Source: Lunularia cruciata
Taxonomy: Eukaryota > Streptophyta > Marchantiopsida > Lunulariales > Lunulariaceae
NCBI GenBank assembly: GCA_948567375.1
Contig: OX419755.1
Location: 6,825,001-6,889,000 of the forward strand
Length of the DNA: 64,000 nucleotides
Direction of reading: 5' to 3'
Shown here: positions 10,985 through 21,851 of the stretch, one piece after another
Layout of the letters: the number at the start of each line of letters is the position of its first letter
Numbering within the stretch: position 1 is the stretch's first letter
Position numbers and translations under genes: made by a program
The notes under the pieces: generated by a model
What the model saw: the letters and a program-made list of their open reading frames with translations, nothing else
Told to the model about the DNA's origin: nothing
The model's database searches: none

Positions 10985-11254
10985 TCATAGTCGTCTTAGG
11001 ACTTCTTGCACATGATTCACATGTTCTACCTCTGTCTTGCTATAGATTAAGATGTCATCCAAGAACACCACCATGGACCAATCCAATAGTCCATCCATCA
11101 CCCGATGCATCTGATCCATGAAGATTACTTGAGCATTAGTGAGTCCAAAAGGTAGAACTCTCCACTCAAAATGCTCATACCTTGTGCAAAAGGCAGTCTT
11201 TTGCACATCTTCTCTATCAATAGGGATTTGCCAATAGCCGCTATGAAGATCCAA
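10985..11254 (-). pseudogene. E1 reverse transcriptase core
   Basis: 89 open codons covering MDLHSGYWQI through the catalytic box VVFLDDILIYS (FLDD encoded at 11054-11065 on the complementary strand). This is the Ty3/gypsy RT palm with both catalytic aspartates intact. The upstream RT part (11255-11600) is present but interrupted by stops. Confidence 0.85.
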
Positions 11255-11970
11255 CTTGGAAAATTATCATGCTCCACTTAATTGATCAAGCAAGTCGTCA
11301 ATCCGAGGCAAGGGATATGCATTCTTCATAGTTTGCTTATTGAGCCCACGGTAATCAATATAGAAATGAAGTTATACATCCTTCTTTGGAACAAATAGTA
11401 CCAATGCTCTCCAAGGAGAGGTACTATGTCATATGAAGTCCTTCTCCAACAACTCTATAAGTGTTGTTTGCAATTCCTCCAACTCCTTTGGTGAGAGTCG
11501 ATAGATCGGTCTACTCATTGGAGTACTCCCAAGCAATAACTTGATCTTGAAGAGCATACCTCAATCGGAGGGTAATCCCTTTGGCAGATTATTTGGAAAT
11601 ATGTCCACAAACTCTTGTACTATCCAATCAACCATTGCTTGATGAGGCTCTTGGTCCTCCCCCGATTATTCTTGTGCAATCAGCTTGATCCACACCGTGA
11701 ATATAGACTTATCTTCCTCCAAAGCTTGCTCTATGGCTACTTCACTAACAAACTTCCCTTCTAGGGACTCATCTCTCTTGCAAGCTTGCTCCATGGTTGC
11801 CTTCTTGGCAAACTTCCCATCTTGGGACTCATCTTCCTTCAAGGTTTGCTTTATGGCTACCTTCCAACAAACTTTGCATCTTGAGACTGACTATTCTTAG
11901 GTGCCTTACTTAGAGGTGCCAAGCAACCTAATCGGAAATTTCTACCTTGGTGTTATACTTGAATTTGTCA
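11255..11970 (-). pseudogene. E1 RT N-terminal part and protease-RT spacer
   Basis: Stop-broken minus-strand sequence matching the E2 frame at 20750-21470, including [12 protein letters not shown] and VPKKDG equivalents. The spacer holds three or four diverged copies of a Lys/Glu-rich about 60-bp unit (DES..GKFA.K...EQA in E2), also visible as repeated CTTGC(T/A)..ATGG blocks at 11700-11870. Confidence 0.7.
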
Positions 11971-12237
11971 TCAAGTCCAATCAAATTGAATCTTATGAAG
12001 TTCAAGCCAAGGTAGACCTAGAATGATATCATAGTGTAGAGGTGCCACTACAAACCTCATACACTCCAAATACTCCTTCCCAATCTTGAAGGTAACAGGA
12101 TGTGAGGTACTAAATGCAGAACCTTTTCTACCATCCACCATCATCAATCTATTTCCAATTACTAGCTTGATAAGAATACCCAATTCCTTTGCCACTTGTA
12201 TTGACATACAATTTTTGGAACTTTTGGAATCAACCAA
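11971..12237 (-). pseudogene. E1 aspartic protease, active site D-S-K
   Basis: 88 codons matching the retroviral-type protease of this family: VDSKSSKNCMSIQVAKELG at the N-terminus and [12 protein letters not shown] at the C-terminal ILG motif. The catalytic triad expected as D-S-G reads D-S-K, so it should be inactive. The enzyme would process the gag-pol polyprotein. Confidence 0.85.
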
Positions 12238-13515
12238 AATCTTACAATCTCGATTAGATATTGTACCTTACAAGTGAAGCAAACTTGCATAGGTCAGCCT
12301 TCAATCCCATTGGAACTAATCAAGCTCCCAATAGGCAGCTTGAGATCTCCTATTGGGATTCCTTGTTTCCCTGATCATTTTGCTCCACAACATCCTCTTA
12401 GGCAACTTGTTGAGGTTGCCCATTCTTGAGTGAACATTCAACAATATGATGCCCTAATTGGCAACAATAAAAACAACCACCATTTTGTCATAGTTTCTCT
12501 CTATATACAATGCCAAGTGGTCTTTGTTGAATGGCATCAATCTCCATTGATGCTGGCTCTTCCACTTATGTGTAGTGTGTTGATAGGCTCTATGGAGGTT
12601 GAGGTCAAGATCAAGTTGTTGCCACCAAGGAATCAAAATGTTTGGCCAACTGCATGGCTTCCCCCAAGTGTTGTGGCTCTTGCATGGTTACCTCTAATTT
12701 GGTTCTTGCCTTCAAGCCCCTTACAAATAGATCTAGAGCTTCACCTGCCAATATATCTAGAATTTACATGATTGTGTTTTGGAACTACGTGATGTAACTT
12801 CTTATAGAACCAATCTGTTTCAACTTTGCCAACTTTCTTGTGCAGCTCATATGGCATTTATAGCTTGGAATCGACTAATTATTGCACTCTTGAATTCTGC
12901 CCATGTCAAGATTGGTGCAACAATTTGTCATTCAGCGCGCTCTACTTGGAATCTCCACCATAGCTTTGCTACTCCATCCAAGTGGTTAGAAGCCAAGAGA
13001 ATTTTTTTTTGCTCGTCTTGTTGATTGGTTGCTTCAAAATAACATTCACAATCAAACACAAAATTCTCCACTACACTCGAGAGATTCTTACCTTCAAATA
13101 CCTTGGATTTAGGGAATCTAATCCAATCTTCTCCTTCTTGAATTGGTACTCTCTCCACATGCTCTTGTTGTTGAAGAACTTGTTCATCCAACAATAGAGT
13201 AAGGTGCTCAATTTGTTGCTACATAGCAAGGATAACATCAAGTATTGCCGCCATGGTTGCTACTCTATCACGCCACCCTTAATCTATCTAATTTGTTAAC
13301 ATATAGAAATAGCACGTCCACCGTTCTGCATAAGTTATAATTGGACAGTACCAAGGGTTCCTCAAATATGGTGATCATATGGAAAAAATCTTGTCCAAAG
13401 TGTGAGGTGATGAACTGTGTGAAACAATGCTTGGGGAATACTTGGACACAAAAATCCCAATGGTTTGGTGGAAGTGGATTTGGTGGTCCATAAATTCCAT
13501 CCATCCCATTCCTGC
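12238..13515 (-). pseudogene. E1 gag with CCHC zinc knuckle
   Basis: Minus-strand gag: the N-terminal part at 13194-12928 reads EGEDWIRFPKSKVFEG and LWWRF, typical of Ty3 capsid regions. A complete zinc knuckle C-x2-C-x4-H-x4-C (CFYCCQLGHHIVEC) is encoded at 12434-12475. The region between has stops and frame changes. Gag would form the virus-like particle and package RNA. Confidence 0.8.
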
Positions 13516-13526
13516 TTTGATACCAA
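13516..13526 (-). other. E1 primer-binding site
   Basis: On the minus strand TTGGTATCAAA directly follows the 5' LTR. This resembles the usual plant primer site complementary to the 3' end of initiator methionine tRNA (TGGTATCAGAGC). Confidence 0.75.
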
Positions 13527-13966
13527 TGTAAAAGACTGAAACCAAGAAGAGAAATAGGAGAATGGAAGTTCACATTGGGACGCTTGAATGTAGGAGAACT
13601 TCAAATGTCTAGCATGAGCTTTGGCTTTGGTATTTATACGTAGCATACAAAGCCCTTGAGAAGCTTCTCAAGAATTTTCCTTGAGCTACTTTCTTAGAGT
13701 GCAAGCCAAGTTAACCAAGAAGCTTCTCAAGAAGCTTTCTTCTAGAAGCCGCCTACTTGGTGTGCAAGCTAAACTAGTAGGAAGCTTCTAGAAGCTTCCT
13801 TCTAAAAGCTACTTGCTTGGGGTGTAAGTTAACTAGTCGAGAAGCTTCCCAAGAAGCTTCCGAGATACTTTCGGAGTATTCTAGGCTAATTTCTAGGCTT
13901 TATTCTAGGCTTATTCTCTACTTCATTAGCCTTACTAACTATGTTGCTAAACTCCATATTGTTACA
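13527..13966 (-). repeat. E1 5' LTR
   Basis: 440 bp, TGTAAAAGACT to ATTGTTACA on the plus strand. TATA box on the minus strand at 13631-13638. A perfect four-unit heat-shock element lies at 13781-13798, about 145 bp upstream of the TATA box. Confidence 0.93.
13781..13798 (-). promoter_or_regulatory. Perfect four-unit heat-shock element in E1 5' LTR
   Basis: GAAGCTTCTAGAAGCTTC has four alternating GAA/TTC units with exact 2-bp spacing. Heat-shock factors bind such inverted pentamers. It sits in the U3 part upstream of the TATA box in the element's own direction. Confidence 0.6.
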
Positions 13967-15290
13967 GTTTGGTATGCTACGTTGTTATAGGCTACTTTGG
14001 CAGTGGTCTTTGGCTTGGCTTTGGCAACATATTGAGCTGAACATGGTGGAGGAGAGAGTAGTGACATCTGGAGTTGGTAGAGAGACCTTGTCCATAGTTG
14101 TTACTTCTTCTAGAGTGCAGTAGAGTGCACCATGCCATGTTGGTTTCCAAGGACAAGGTGGATAGCCTAGATCCTATGGAGTGAGGAGAGGGCTTAGTGT
14201 GGCCAAACCTTTACCTTAATTTTTGGGTCAACAATAGCCAATGAGTGGTGGTGTTGCTTGTTGGACTTGTGTTGGACTTGATCATAAGAGATAGTGCACT
14301 TAAAGTAGTGGACCTAATACCTCTAGTGCATCACAACTAACACAAAGATAGTGTGAGCATTGCCACAAATTTGATGACACCAATGACCAATGCTTTGACT
14401 TACACTCAGAGTTAGGGAGTGGTAGAGTTGCTATGGTAGGTGGTACAGGAGCTCCATGTCATGGAGGACTAAGTGGTTGAGGTGGTGGTAGAGGATCCAC
14501 ACCTAGTAGAGGTGCAGTACCTGCCCTTACTTCTAATACAACCATGGCTACTCAAATTGACCAATTGGAGTAAAGATTAGCTAGAATGGCCATAGCTTAG
14601 AGGAGATCAGATTTGGGTGCTGAGGTTTCTACCTCATATGCAGGTGATAGAGATGTCTTAAACCTCATGTACAAAGCAGCACAAGTGGATGTATCTGCCA
14701 TAGTGACTAGGAATGCAATACGTGCTCCAGAGCCTAGAGGAGCATCAATGGAGTTGGATCCACAAAGAGGAGAGATTGGTAGACAAGTCAAACTTCCCTA
14801 GTCTTTTACACTCTTTGAACCACTACAGACAACATCCATGGCTCCTAGACGTCCTATTGCAAGTGTGGTAGGTGGTGATGGGGTGTATGATGGACTATCT
14901 ACTAGTTAGCTACCTACTACTACATAGACTAAGTCTAGCATAATGTTGGAGATGGCTCAGTTGATTATGCGCTTTCTATTATTCTTAATGAGTGACATGT
15001 GTATATTGGGAGTTGATCCAGCCCTAGTGTTTTGGTTGGTTGCCATGCTTTTTGACAACAAGGATGATGTGGTTCCTATCACTAGATCAGAGGTGGTTGA
15101 TAGTGGAGTTGACTTGGTTGAGGAGCATGGATCCACTCAGCAACCAATGGTTCATGGTAGGCAATAAAGGGTAGATTGGAGGAGTTACCAACTAGACCGA
15201 CCTTTGAGCGAGCACGGTTTACACCTAGAGTTGTCCTATTGGATAACCAAAGGGGGATTTTTCATTTGGTGGGACCTTAGGGAAGGTCTA
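13967..15290 (+). pseudogene. H gag region, 3' part
   Basis: Continues H after E1. The longest open pieces are 14613-14801 and 14943-15167. The 14613-14801 piece reads AEVSTSYAGDRDVLNLMYKAAQVD and MELDPQRGEIGRQ. No zinc knuckle with full CCHC spacing was found, only a degenerate CHKFDD...CF near 14362. The region is gag-like by position, between the 5' part and the protease. Confidence 0.5.
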
Positions 15291-15299
15291 TACACCACA

Positions 15300-15640
15300 G
15301 AGGGTCTTACTAGACTCTAGGGCACAACCTCTTATGTTGGAGAAGGTTGCAGTTGTTGGTCAAGAGTTACGGAAGACCGGTGTGGAGAGGTGTCCATTTT
15401 AGATCTAAACATCTTTAGGTGGTGATTCTACACAATACATCACATATGAAGAGCTTGTTGTTCAAATTCAGCTTGATCATCCAACTGATAGCTCTATGGT
15501 GAGAGTTCATGCCATTGCAAAGGCTGAGTTATATGATGTGTTAGTTGGGGGAGAAATGTTATACCCCATGGGTTTCAGTATTGACTATTGGGAGGAGATA
15601 ACCTCCTATAGACCAGGTTAGCAATCAGGTGAAGAACAAG
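15300..15640 (+). pseudogene. H aspartic protease, active site D-S-R
   Basis: Reads VLLDSRAQPLMLEK (from 15304), TSLGGDSTQYITYEELVVQ and LVGGEMLYPMGFSIDYW, a clear retropepsin-type module of a gypsy lineage distinct from E1-E3. The catalytic D-S-G is D-S-R. Stops occur after RCPF near 15400. Confidence 0.8.
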
Positions 15641-15989
15641 TATGTCACCTACTTGTACGCTTTAGTAGTGGTAGCTTGGCTCATTACAGTCCCGGACCAT
15701 GGCAACATCAGTTTCAATGGGTTTGTTACTTGGCTTGGTGATTTATTGGAGGGAAACGCCCATGCAGAGGATACTCCAATACCAAAGGAGATCTCTTGGA
15801 TTTGGAGGACAAATGGGATTGTTTCATCCATCTTGGATATTTCTTTGTGGAGTTCAGAGGAGGCATTACAATGCAATAGCATGAAAATCAGTTGGTGCAA
15901 CAGGTTTGGAGTGGAGCCTTTGTACCACAAGGTGACCAGTGTGAGGATGAGCCTCCAAAGTTGATTACCTTGACACCTTTGGATACCAC

Positions 15990-16970
15990 ACTCATTGCTT
16001 GGCAATATCTAGTAGAGGGATTATGTCTATTGGAGTTGTTTCGTGGGATTAGTATTGAGCTAGTTGCAGTACTACAAGTAAGTATAGGAGTACAGAGATA
16101 CTTGTATGTGGAGAGACATGAGACTACTAGGCAAGTCTCTCTACATCATGTAGCACACATTGGTATCCTAAGTTATTACCAATGTCAATTGTCAAGGGTT
16201 ACCAAAAGACCTTACAAGTAGATATTTCCTTGTTGGGGGTGCAAGATTTGGAGAGACATGGTCCCATTCATTTGGTGATTTTTGGATGGCCATGTTAGGG
16301 ACGTACATGCATTGGCCAATGTTTGGGTCTTCAAGATCCTTGTTTTGGTGTATTTTGGGAGATGTTATGGACACTACAACATCTCCATGTTCATCAATCT
16401 ATTTCTCCAACTTACATTTTGGAGAACATCCCTTTGATGGTTGATTCTTGCATTAGGGTAGTGGTGAGCACACATCGAGTGCATTCTTGGATGGGACCTA
16501 CCGTGTTGTTGGATGCAACCAGAGTGGGATCACGGGCTCATCATCTTTGTCTTTGGTGGACAAACCTCTTACCTATAGAGGTTCTACAATGTACTTATGA
16601 TGGGATTCAACTACTAGACCACATAATTGTTGATGACATCTTGGATGTTGGGCATCAGTCTTAAATGGTGTTAGTGGTTGATAGGTCACCTATGGTAGTG
16701 GTGAACCTAGTTGGATAGCCTCAAGTTGCTTTTCCCACAATTATGAGTTTCCTATGCTCCCATGCTTTTTGAGAGGGAAGTCTTGGATTGGTTTGGGACT
16801 CTCAATTACAACAATTGGTGGAGCTCATGCTAAGGAAAGAGAGCGGGCAATGGGTTTTTGCATAGGTATTATTGTTGTTCCAATAGTGTCAAAGGCATCT
16901 AAGAATTAGGTGTTAGGTTAGGCTATGGACCTAAACTATTTGACCTGGATTGTGAGCCTTGGTTGGCAGG
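15990..16970 (+). pseudogene. C5-cytosine DNA methyltransferase domain inside gypsy H, decayed
   Basis: Motifs of the C5 DNA methyltransferase family occur in the right order, in three frames. Motif I: LLELFRGIS (16027-16053, frame 1; family form ELFGGIG, the AdoMet-binding loop). Motif IV: GWPC then TAG (16284-16298, frame 3; the family has P-C-Q with the catalytic Cys, here followed by a stop in place of Gln). Motif VI: YILENIP (ENI 16422-16430; family ENV). Motif VIII-like: GSRAHHL then WWTNL (16527-16568). Motif IX: ERERAMGF (16835-16858, frame 2). Motif X: LG-stop-AMDLN (16913-16936). A variable stretch between VIII and IX (about 16570-16830) would be the target-recognition domain. Such an enzyme transfers a methyl group from AdoMet to cytosine C5 in DNA. 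It lies between protease and RT on the same strand, so it was part of the H polyprotein. Frameshifts and stops make it a fossil. Confidence 0.85.
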
Positions 16971-17289
16971 GCAGCGTGGGATGTGCTTGATAGGCATCAC
17001 CACTCTAACACTTGTGAGTTTTGTGCCTATTAAGACAATTCAGGCACATGTTAGGGGCAATGGACCAAGTGGACAAGGTATTCTTGGGACACAACTAGTG
17101 GCTACTAGGGAGAGTGGTCTACTTGGAGTCAATCTAAGTGAGCATGGTCTACTTGGATTACACCCTTGGTCTACTTGGGATGCAACTAGAGGACATGTGG
17201 AGCTTGTAGCCAAAGTAGAGGGAGTTTTTCACACTGAGGTTAGGACCTCGAGTGCTTGGGGGCATGACACTACTACTCCCAAAGGCCCA

Positions 17290-17828
17290 ATGTAGCAGCC
17301 CGTCAGTATGTCTTCCACTCCTATGACAATTACAAAGGATACTTGGGAGCTAGATCTGGGACCCAAGCTTACAAGAGAAGAAAGATGGAGAGTTTGGAGG
17401 TTCTTGAGGAGCTACATGAGTTGTTTTGCCTTTAGTATGAAGGATTTGGGTGCTCTAAAAGGACTTGGTAATCAGATTGAGCTTACTAGCAATACACCAA
17501 ATTTTTGACATCCTATCAATATAGTGACATGGAGAGAACATTGGTTCAGAGTTGGAGTAGTGACCTTTTTGAGACTGGTTTGGTGGAAATTTCACATGGA
17601 GAGTATGCATCAACTACAATGATGCAAGCCAAGAAGGATATGCATGGAAACTACACAGATAGGCGGATGTGTGGAGATTACCGTCCTATCAACCAATAGA
17701 CTAGGGTTGATTGGTATGTCATGCCTGCACTGGAGCAGATCTTTGATGTGATTGGACATGCAAAGGTCTTCAGCACTTTGGATCTTCAAGTAGGATATCA
17801 TTAGTTCTTGATCAAGGAGGAGGATAAG
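17290..17828 (+). pseudogene. H reverse transcriptase, N-terminal half
   Basis: Open pieces 17308-17508 and 17505-17699 read WELDLGPKLTREERWRVWRF and then GLVEISHGEYAST, AKKDMHGNYTDRRMCGDYRP: the Ty3 RT fingers and palm entry. STLDLQVGYH follows at about 17770, the catalytic-aspartate-bearing LDL.SGYHQ motif. The frame is cut by the E2 insertion at 17828/17829 and resumes at 23234. Confidence 0.85.
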
Positions 17829-18253
17829 TGTAAAAGACCGAATCCGAGGAGAGAAATAGGAGAATGGAAACTCACATTGGGACACTTGAATAAGGGAAAA
17901 CTCCGAATGCCTAGCATGAGCTTTGGCTTTGGTATTTATAGGTAGCATACAAGGCCCTTGAGAAGCTTCTCAAGAAGCTTCCTCAAGCCGCTTTCTTAAA
18001 GTGCAAGCCAAGTTAACTAGGAAGCTTCTCAAGAAGCTTCCTTCTAGAAGCGCCTACTTGGCATGCAAGCTAAGCTAGTTGGAAGCTTCTAGAAGCTTCC
18101 TTCTAGAAGCTACTTACTTGAGGTGCAAGCTAAGCTAACCATGAAACTTCCTAAGAAGCTTCCTAGATACTTCTGGAATATTCTAGGCTACTTTGTCTTA
18201 TGTGCTACGTCGTAAGCCCGACTAACTTCATTGCTAAACTCCATATTGTTACA
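17829..18253 (-). repeat. E2 3' LTR
   Basis: 425 bp, TG...CA. TATA box on the minus strand at 17933-17940. Palindrome clusters with AAGCTTC at about 17961-17990, 18020-18050 and 18082-18110. Confidence 0.95.
18082..18099 (-). promoter_or_regulatory. Perfect four-unit heat-shock element in E2 3' LTR
   Basis: GAAGCTTCTAGAAGCTTC, followed closely by a further TTCTAGAA. Exact alternating pentamers upstream of the LTR TATA box (17933-17940). In the E2 5' LTR a 14-bp deletion leaves three units at 23076-23088. Confidence 0.6.
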
Positions 18254-18307
18254 TATTCCCCTGCCGCTAGTTGGTGACGTCCTCGTCGCTAGTGAAGCTT
18301 CGAATTC

Positions 18308-18589
18308 CTAGATGGCCATCTGTGCATTGAAGAGGTGAGAAAGAGGTTCCCAGGTGGTATCATGAAGGGGATACCCTTTCCAAAAGACCTTGTACTCCGT
18401 ATGTTGGTGACAGTCTCGTTGAATATGGCGATGCACAAGGATATGATCAACTTTGTACTCCTCATGATCATTGATAGGGATAGGAAGAGGGAGAGGTTGG
18501 ACTCGAGAGGAAAAGGAAGAGGGGTTAGGAACAAAGGGTTTCAACTTGGAAACATGAAAGACAGGATGGATACGCATGTGACAAGGCAA
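18308..18589 (-). pseudogene. E2 chromodomain and integrase C-terminal end
   Basis: 93 open codons: HVSKLKPFVPNPS (the segment following the GPF module), then EYKVDHILVHR (about residue 43) and EYKVFWKGYPLHDTTWEP followed by LFNAQ (residues about 65-90). This is the chromodomain signature (KWKGY..TWEP..L.NA). In chromoviruses this module targets integration to particular chromatin marks. It identifies E1-E3 as chromoviruses. Confidence 0.88.
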
Positions 18590-20022
18590 GGCAAGTCGAT
18601 AAGCAACAGGAGAGACAATTGGGTGATATCAAAGGGTCCTATCCAATTAGGGGCAAGTTTACGAACTTGGGTATCAAGTGGGAGAGGGAGGTTACTGGAG
18701 GATAGCATGACTTTATCACCAACTTCAAAGGTGAGATCACGACGATGATGGTCTGCATATTGTTTTTGGCGATTCTGAGCAACAAGGAGGTGAGACTTGG
18801 CTTGTTGGAGAGATTGGGATATAGTGGTCAAGAATGTGGAAGTATAAGGAACTTGAGATGGAGGGGGAGCAAGAAGAGAATTTGGAACAAGCAGATCTTG
18901 GCCAAAATTGAGAAAGAAAGGAGAGAATCCGGTGCTTGCCTGTTTGGAATTGTTGTAGGCAAATTCTACAGCGGCAAGACATTCATCCTAATTGGTATGG
19001 TGGACATTGACAAAGGCACGCAACATATCCTCCAATGTACAATTTGCACGTTCGGTTTGTCCATCAGTTTGAGGGTGATAGGCCATGGACAAAGCAAGCT
19101 TGGTGCCGAGTATCTGAAAGAGTGCTTGCCAAAACTTCCTGGTAAATCAAGGATCACTGTGAGAGATGAGTACGCATGGCATCCCATGATGCTTGAAGAC
19201 ATTGTCGAAGTAGATTTGCACTAAGGTTGGAGCATCCATGATATCACAAGTTGGTGCCAAGTGGATTTGCTTACTAAGCTTATCCACAAACACCACGATG
19301 GCGGTGTGTCCTTGTTTTGTCTTTGGCAAGGATGTGATGAGATCCAAGCTCACATGCTCCTAGCAAGCTGATGGAATGGCAAGCGGTTGAAGGAGTTCAC
19401 TCGGATTTTGGTTGTCAGCCTTGTTACATTGGCAACTCTCACACGATCAGACAAATTCTCAAACATCTTGTGTCATGTTGGGCCACCACCATTGATGTTA
19501 GAGGGTACCCAAGGTATTGTCCACACCCTTGGGACCAATGATGGGTAAATCATGGGCTTCTTGAAGGCGCACAAGTCAAAGATCACCTTTGGTTGGGACA
19601 TAGATCCGGTCCACATGGAATAGAAGGCCTTCCTTGAAGGAGAAGGTGTTGTACTCCTTGTCACCTATTGTTAGACGACCATGTACCATTTGGAAGAAGG
19701 GATCTTGTTGTAGAGCTAACCGAAACTTGTTATGGATCTTGGGGTCAATTGACACCGTCGTAATTGCTGCCGTGATGAGAGGAAGAGACTTCAAATCAGG
19801 TCATTGTGATAGAGCATCAGGGATGACATGGAACCAACTTGGTTTGTACTCAAGTTTGATGTCAAACAATTGGAGTTGCTCTTCCTATCGATGATGTCGA
19901 CTCTTCATGTGCTCCAGGTGTAAGGTCTACAACAATGGCTTGTGATCAGTTCGCATGATCACTTGTTTCCCCGAGAGATAATGCCTCCATATCTTGGTGG
20001 CATATACCATTGCAAGTTGTTC
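18590..20022 (-). pseudogene. E2 integrase and RNase H end
   Basis: Minus-strand pieces: QQAKSHLLVAQNRQKQYADH and LAPNWIGPFDI (18831-18600), MSLDLITSLPKTKQGH (19353), and LISHSDP where the family has LISDRDP, so the second catalytic Asp is His. The LEYKPSW.H linker and the integrase zinc-binding region occupy 19470-19870 with stops. The long plus-strand ORF at 18745-19224 is an antisense shadow of this integrase. Confidence 0.82.
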
Positions 20023-20573
20023 TTAATCTCGAGCAGAGTAATTTCTTTCAATTGTAATTAGTTGGCGAGACACAAAGGCAATGGGATGTAGTCCATCTGG
20101 GAATTCTTGTTGCAACACAGCTCCAATTGCAAAGTTAGAAGCATCAAAATCAACCACACAAGGTAGTTGAGGATCATATGGTTGAAGGATAGGTCTTGAA
20201 GACACCATATGTTTTAACTTCTGGAATACTTCTTCATACTTGGTGTTCCATTGGAAGCTCGAGTTCTTTCCCAAGAGGTCAGTCAATGGTGCAGCCACAT
20301 GAGCATAATAGTGGATGAACTGCTGGTAAAAACTGGCCAATCCATTGAATCCCCGTTCTTCTATAGCATCCTTCGGGGTAGGCCAATCAGTAATGGCCTT
20401 GATCTTCTCTTCTTCCATCTTGATTCCCTCTAAGGAGATCTTATGACCCAAGAAGGTAACCTCCTTCTGCCAAAAGGCACACTTCGACTTCTTGCAGTAA
20501 AATTTACATTGTCGTAGTCATCTTAGGGCTTCTCGCACATGATTCACGTGTTTTGTCTCTATCTTGCTATAGA
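20023..20573 (-). pseudogene. E2 RT connection and RNase H
   Basis: 142 open codons (20451-20023): MGHKISLEGIKMEEEKIKAI, ITDWPTPKDA, then the RNase H start VVDFDASNFAIGAVLQQ and PIAFVSRQLITIERNYS. RNase H removes the RNA strand during reverse transcription. Out of frame with the upstream RT because of the frameshift near 20675. Confidence 0.85.
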
Positions 20574-21851
20574 TTAAGATATCATCCGAGAACACCACCA
20601 TTGAGCGGTCCAATAGTCCATCCAACACCCGATGCATCTGATCCATGAAGACTCCTGGGGCATTAGTGAGTCCAAAGGTAAAACTCTCCACTTGAAATGC
20701 CCACACCTTGTGCGAAAGGCAATCTTTTGCACATCCTCTCTATCAATCGAGATTTGCCAATAGCCGGTGCGAAGATCCAACTTGGAAAAGTAACGTGCTC
20801 CACTTAGTTGATCAAGCAAGTCATCGATCCGAGGCAAGAGATATGCATTCTTCACAGTTTGTTTATTGAGCCCACGATAATCAATACAGAAACAAAGTCC
20901 TCCATCCTTCTTTGGAACAAATAGTACCGGTGCTCCCCAAGGAGAGGTACTATGTCGTATGAAGTCCTTCTCCAACAACTCTGTAAGTATTTTTTGCAAC
21001 TCCTCCAACTCCTTTGGTGAAAGCCGATAGATCGGACTACTCATTGGAGTACTCCTTGGCAATAACTCGATCTTGAAGGGCATACCTCGATCAGAGGGTA
21101 ATCCCTTTGGCAGATCCTCCGGAAACACGTCCGCAAACTCCTTAACTATCCAATCAACCATTACTTGATGAGGCTCTCGGTCCTCCACAGATTGGCCTTG
21201 TGCAATTGGCTTGATCTGCACCGCAAATACAGACTTATCTTCCTCTAAAGCTTGCTCTATGGCCACTTTACTAACAAACTTCCCTTTTAGGGACTCATCT
21301 TTCTTCCAAGCCTGCTCCATGGTTGCCTTCTTGGCAAACTTCCCATCTTGGGACTCCACTTCCTTCAAGGTTCGCTCTATGGCTACCTTCTTGACAAACT
21401 TCCCATCTTGGGACTGACTATTCTTAGGTGTCTTACTCAAAGGTGCCAAACAACCTAATCGGAAATTCCTACCTTGGTGTTGTACTTGAATTTGGCGTCG
21501 GGTCCAATCAAATTGAACCTTATGACGTTCAAGCCAAGGTAGACCCAGAATGATATCATAGTGTAGAGGTGCCACTACAAACCTCATACACTCCAAATAC
21601 TCCTTCCCAATCTTGAAGGTAATAGGATGCGAGGTGCGGAATGCAGAACTCTTTCTACCATCCGCCATCATCAAACTACTTCCAATCACCAGCTTGATAG
21701 GAATACCCAATTCCTTTGCTACTTGCATAGACATGCAATTCTCTGAACTTCCAAAATCAACCAAAATCCTACAACCCCAATTAGATATCATACCTTGCAA
21801 GTGAAGCAAACTTGCATAGGTTGAGCCTTCAATCCCATTGGAACTAATCAA
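20574..21851 (-). pseudogene. E2 protease-RT frame (425 codons), frameshifted
   Basis: Longest retroelement ORF in the window. Residues about 30-130 are the protease: [13 protein letters not shown] with D-F-G in place of D-S-G, and [12 protein letters not shown]. Residues about 135-215 are a spacer with three or four Lys/Glu-rich repeats. Residues about 255-400 are [54 protein letters not shown] one-base deletion in an A run near 20675 (AAA versus AAAA in E1) shifts the frame before the catalytic box, which continues in another frame as [11 protein letters not shown] (20581-20592). Confidence 0.88.

Larger units (their letters stand above)
8318..13966 (-). mobile_element. Ty3/gypsy chromovirus E1
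   Basis: 5649 bp. Left LTR 8318-8728 (3' LTR) and right LTR 13527-13966 (5' LTR) in the minus-strand sense, each ending TG...CA. Flanking 5-mers are GTTTT and GTTTG, a target duplication with one difference. The primer-binding site (TTGGTATCAAA on the minus strand, initiator-Met tRNA type) adjoins the 5' LTR at 13516-13526. The polypurine tract (GGTGGGGGAATA on the minus strand, 8729-8740) adjoins the 3' LTR. Internal order on the minus strand is gag with zinc knuckle, protease, RT, RNase H, integrase and chromodomain. Frameshifts and stops are present. The LTRs differ more from each other than those of E2, so E1 is older than E2. Confidence 0.92.

Noticed and set aside
18745-19224. 159-codon plus-strand ORF
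   Set aside because: Antisense shadow of the E2 integrase; homologous conserved protein reads on the minus strand.
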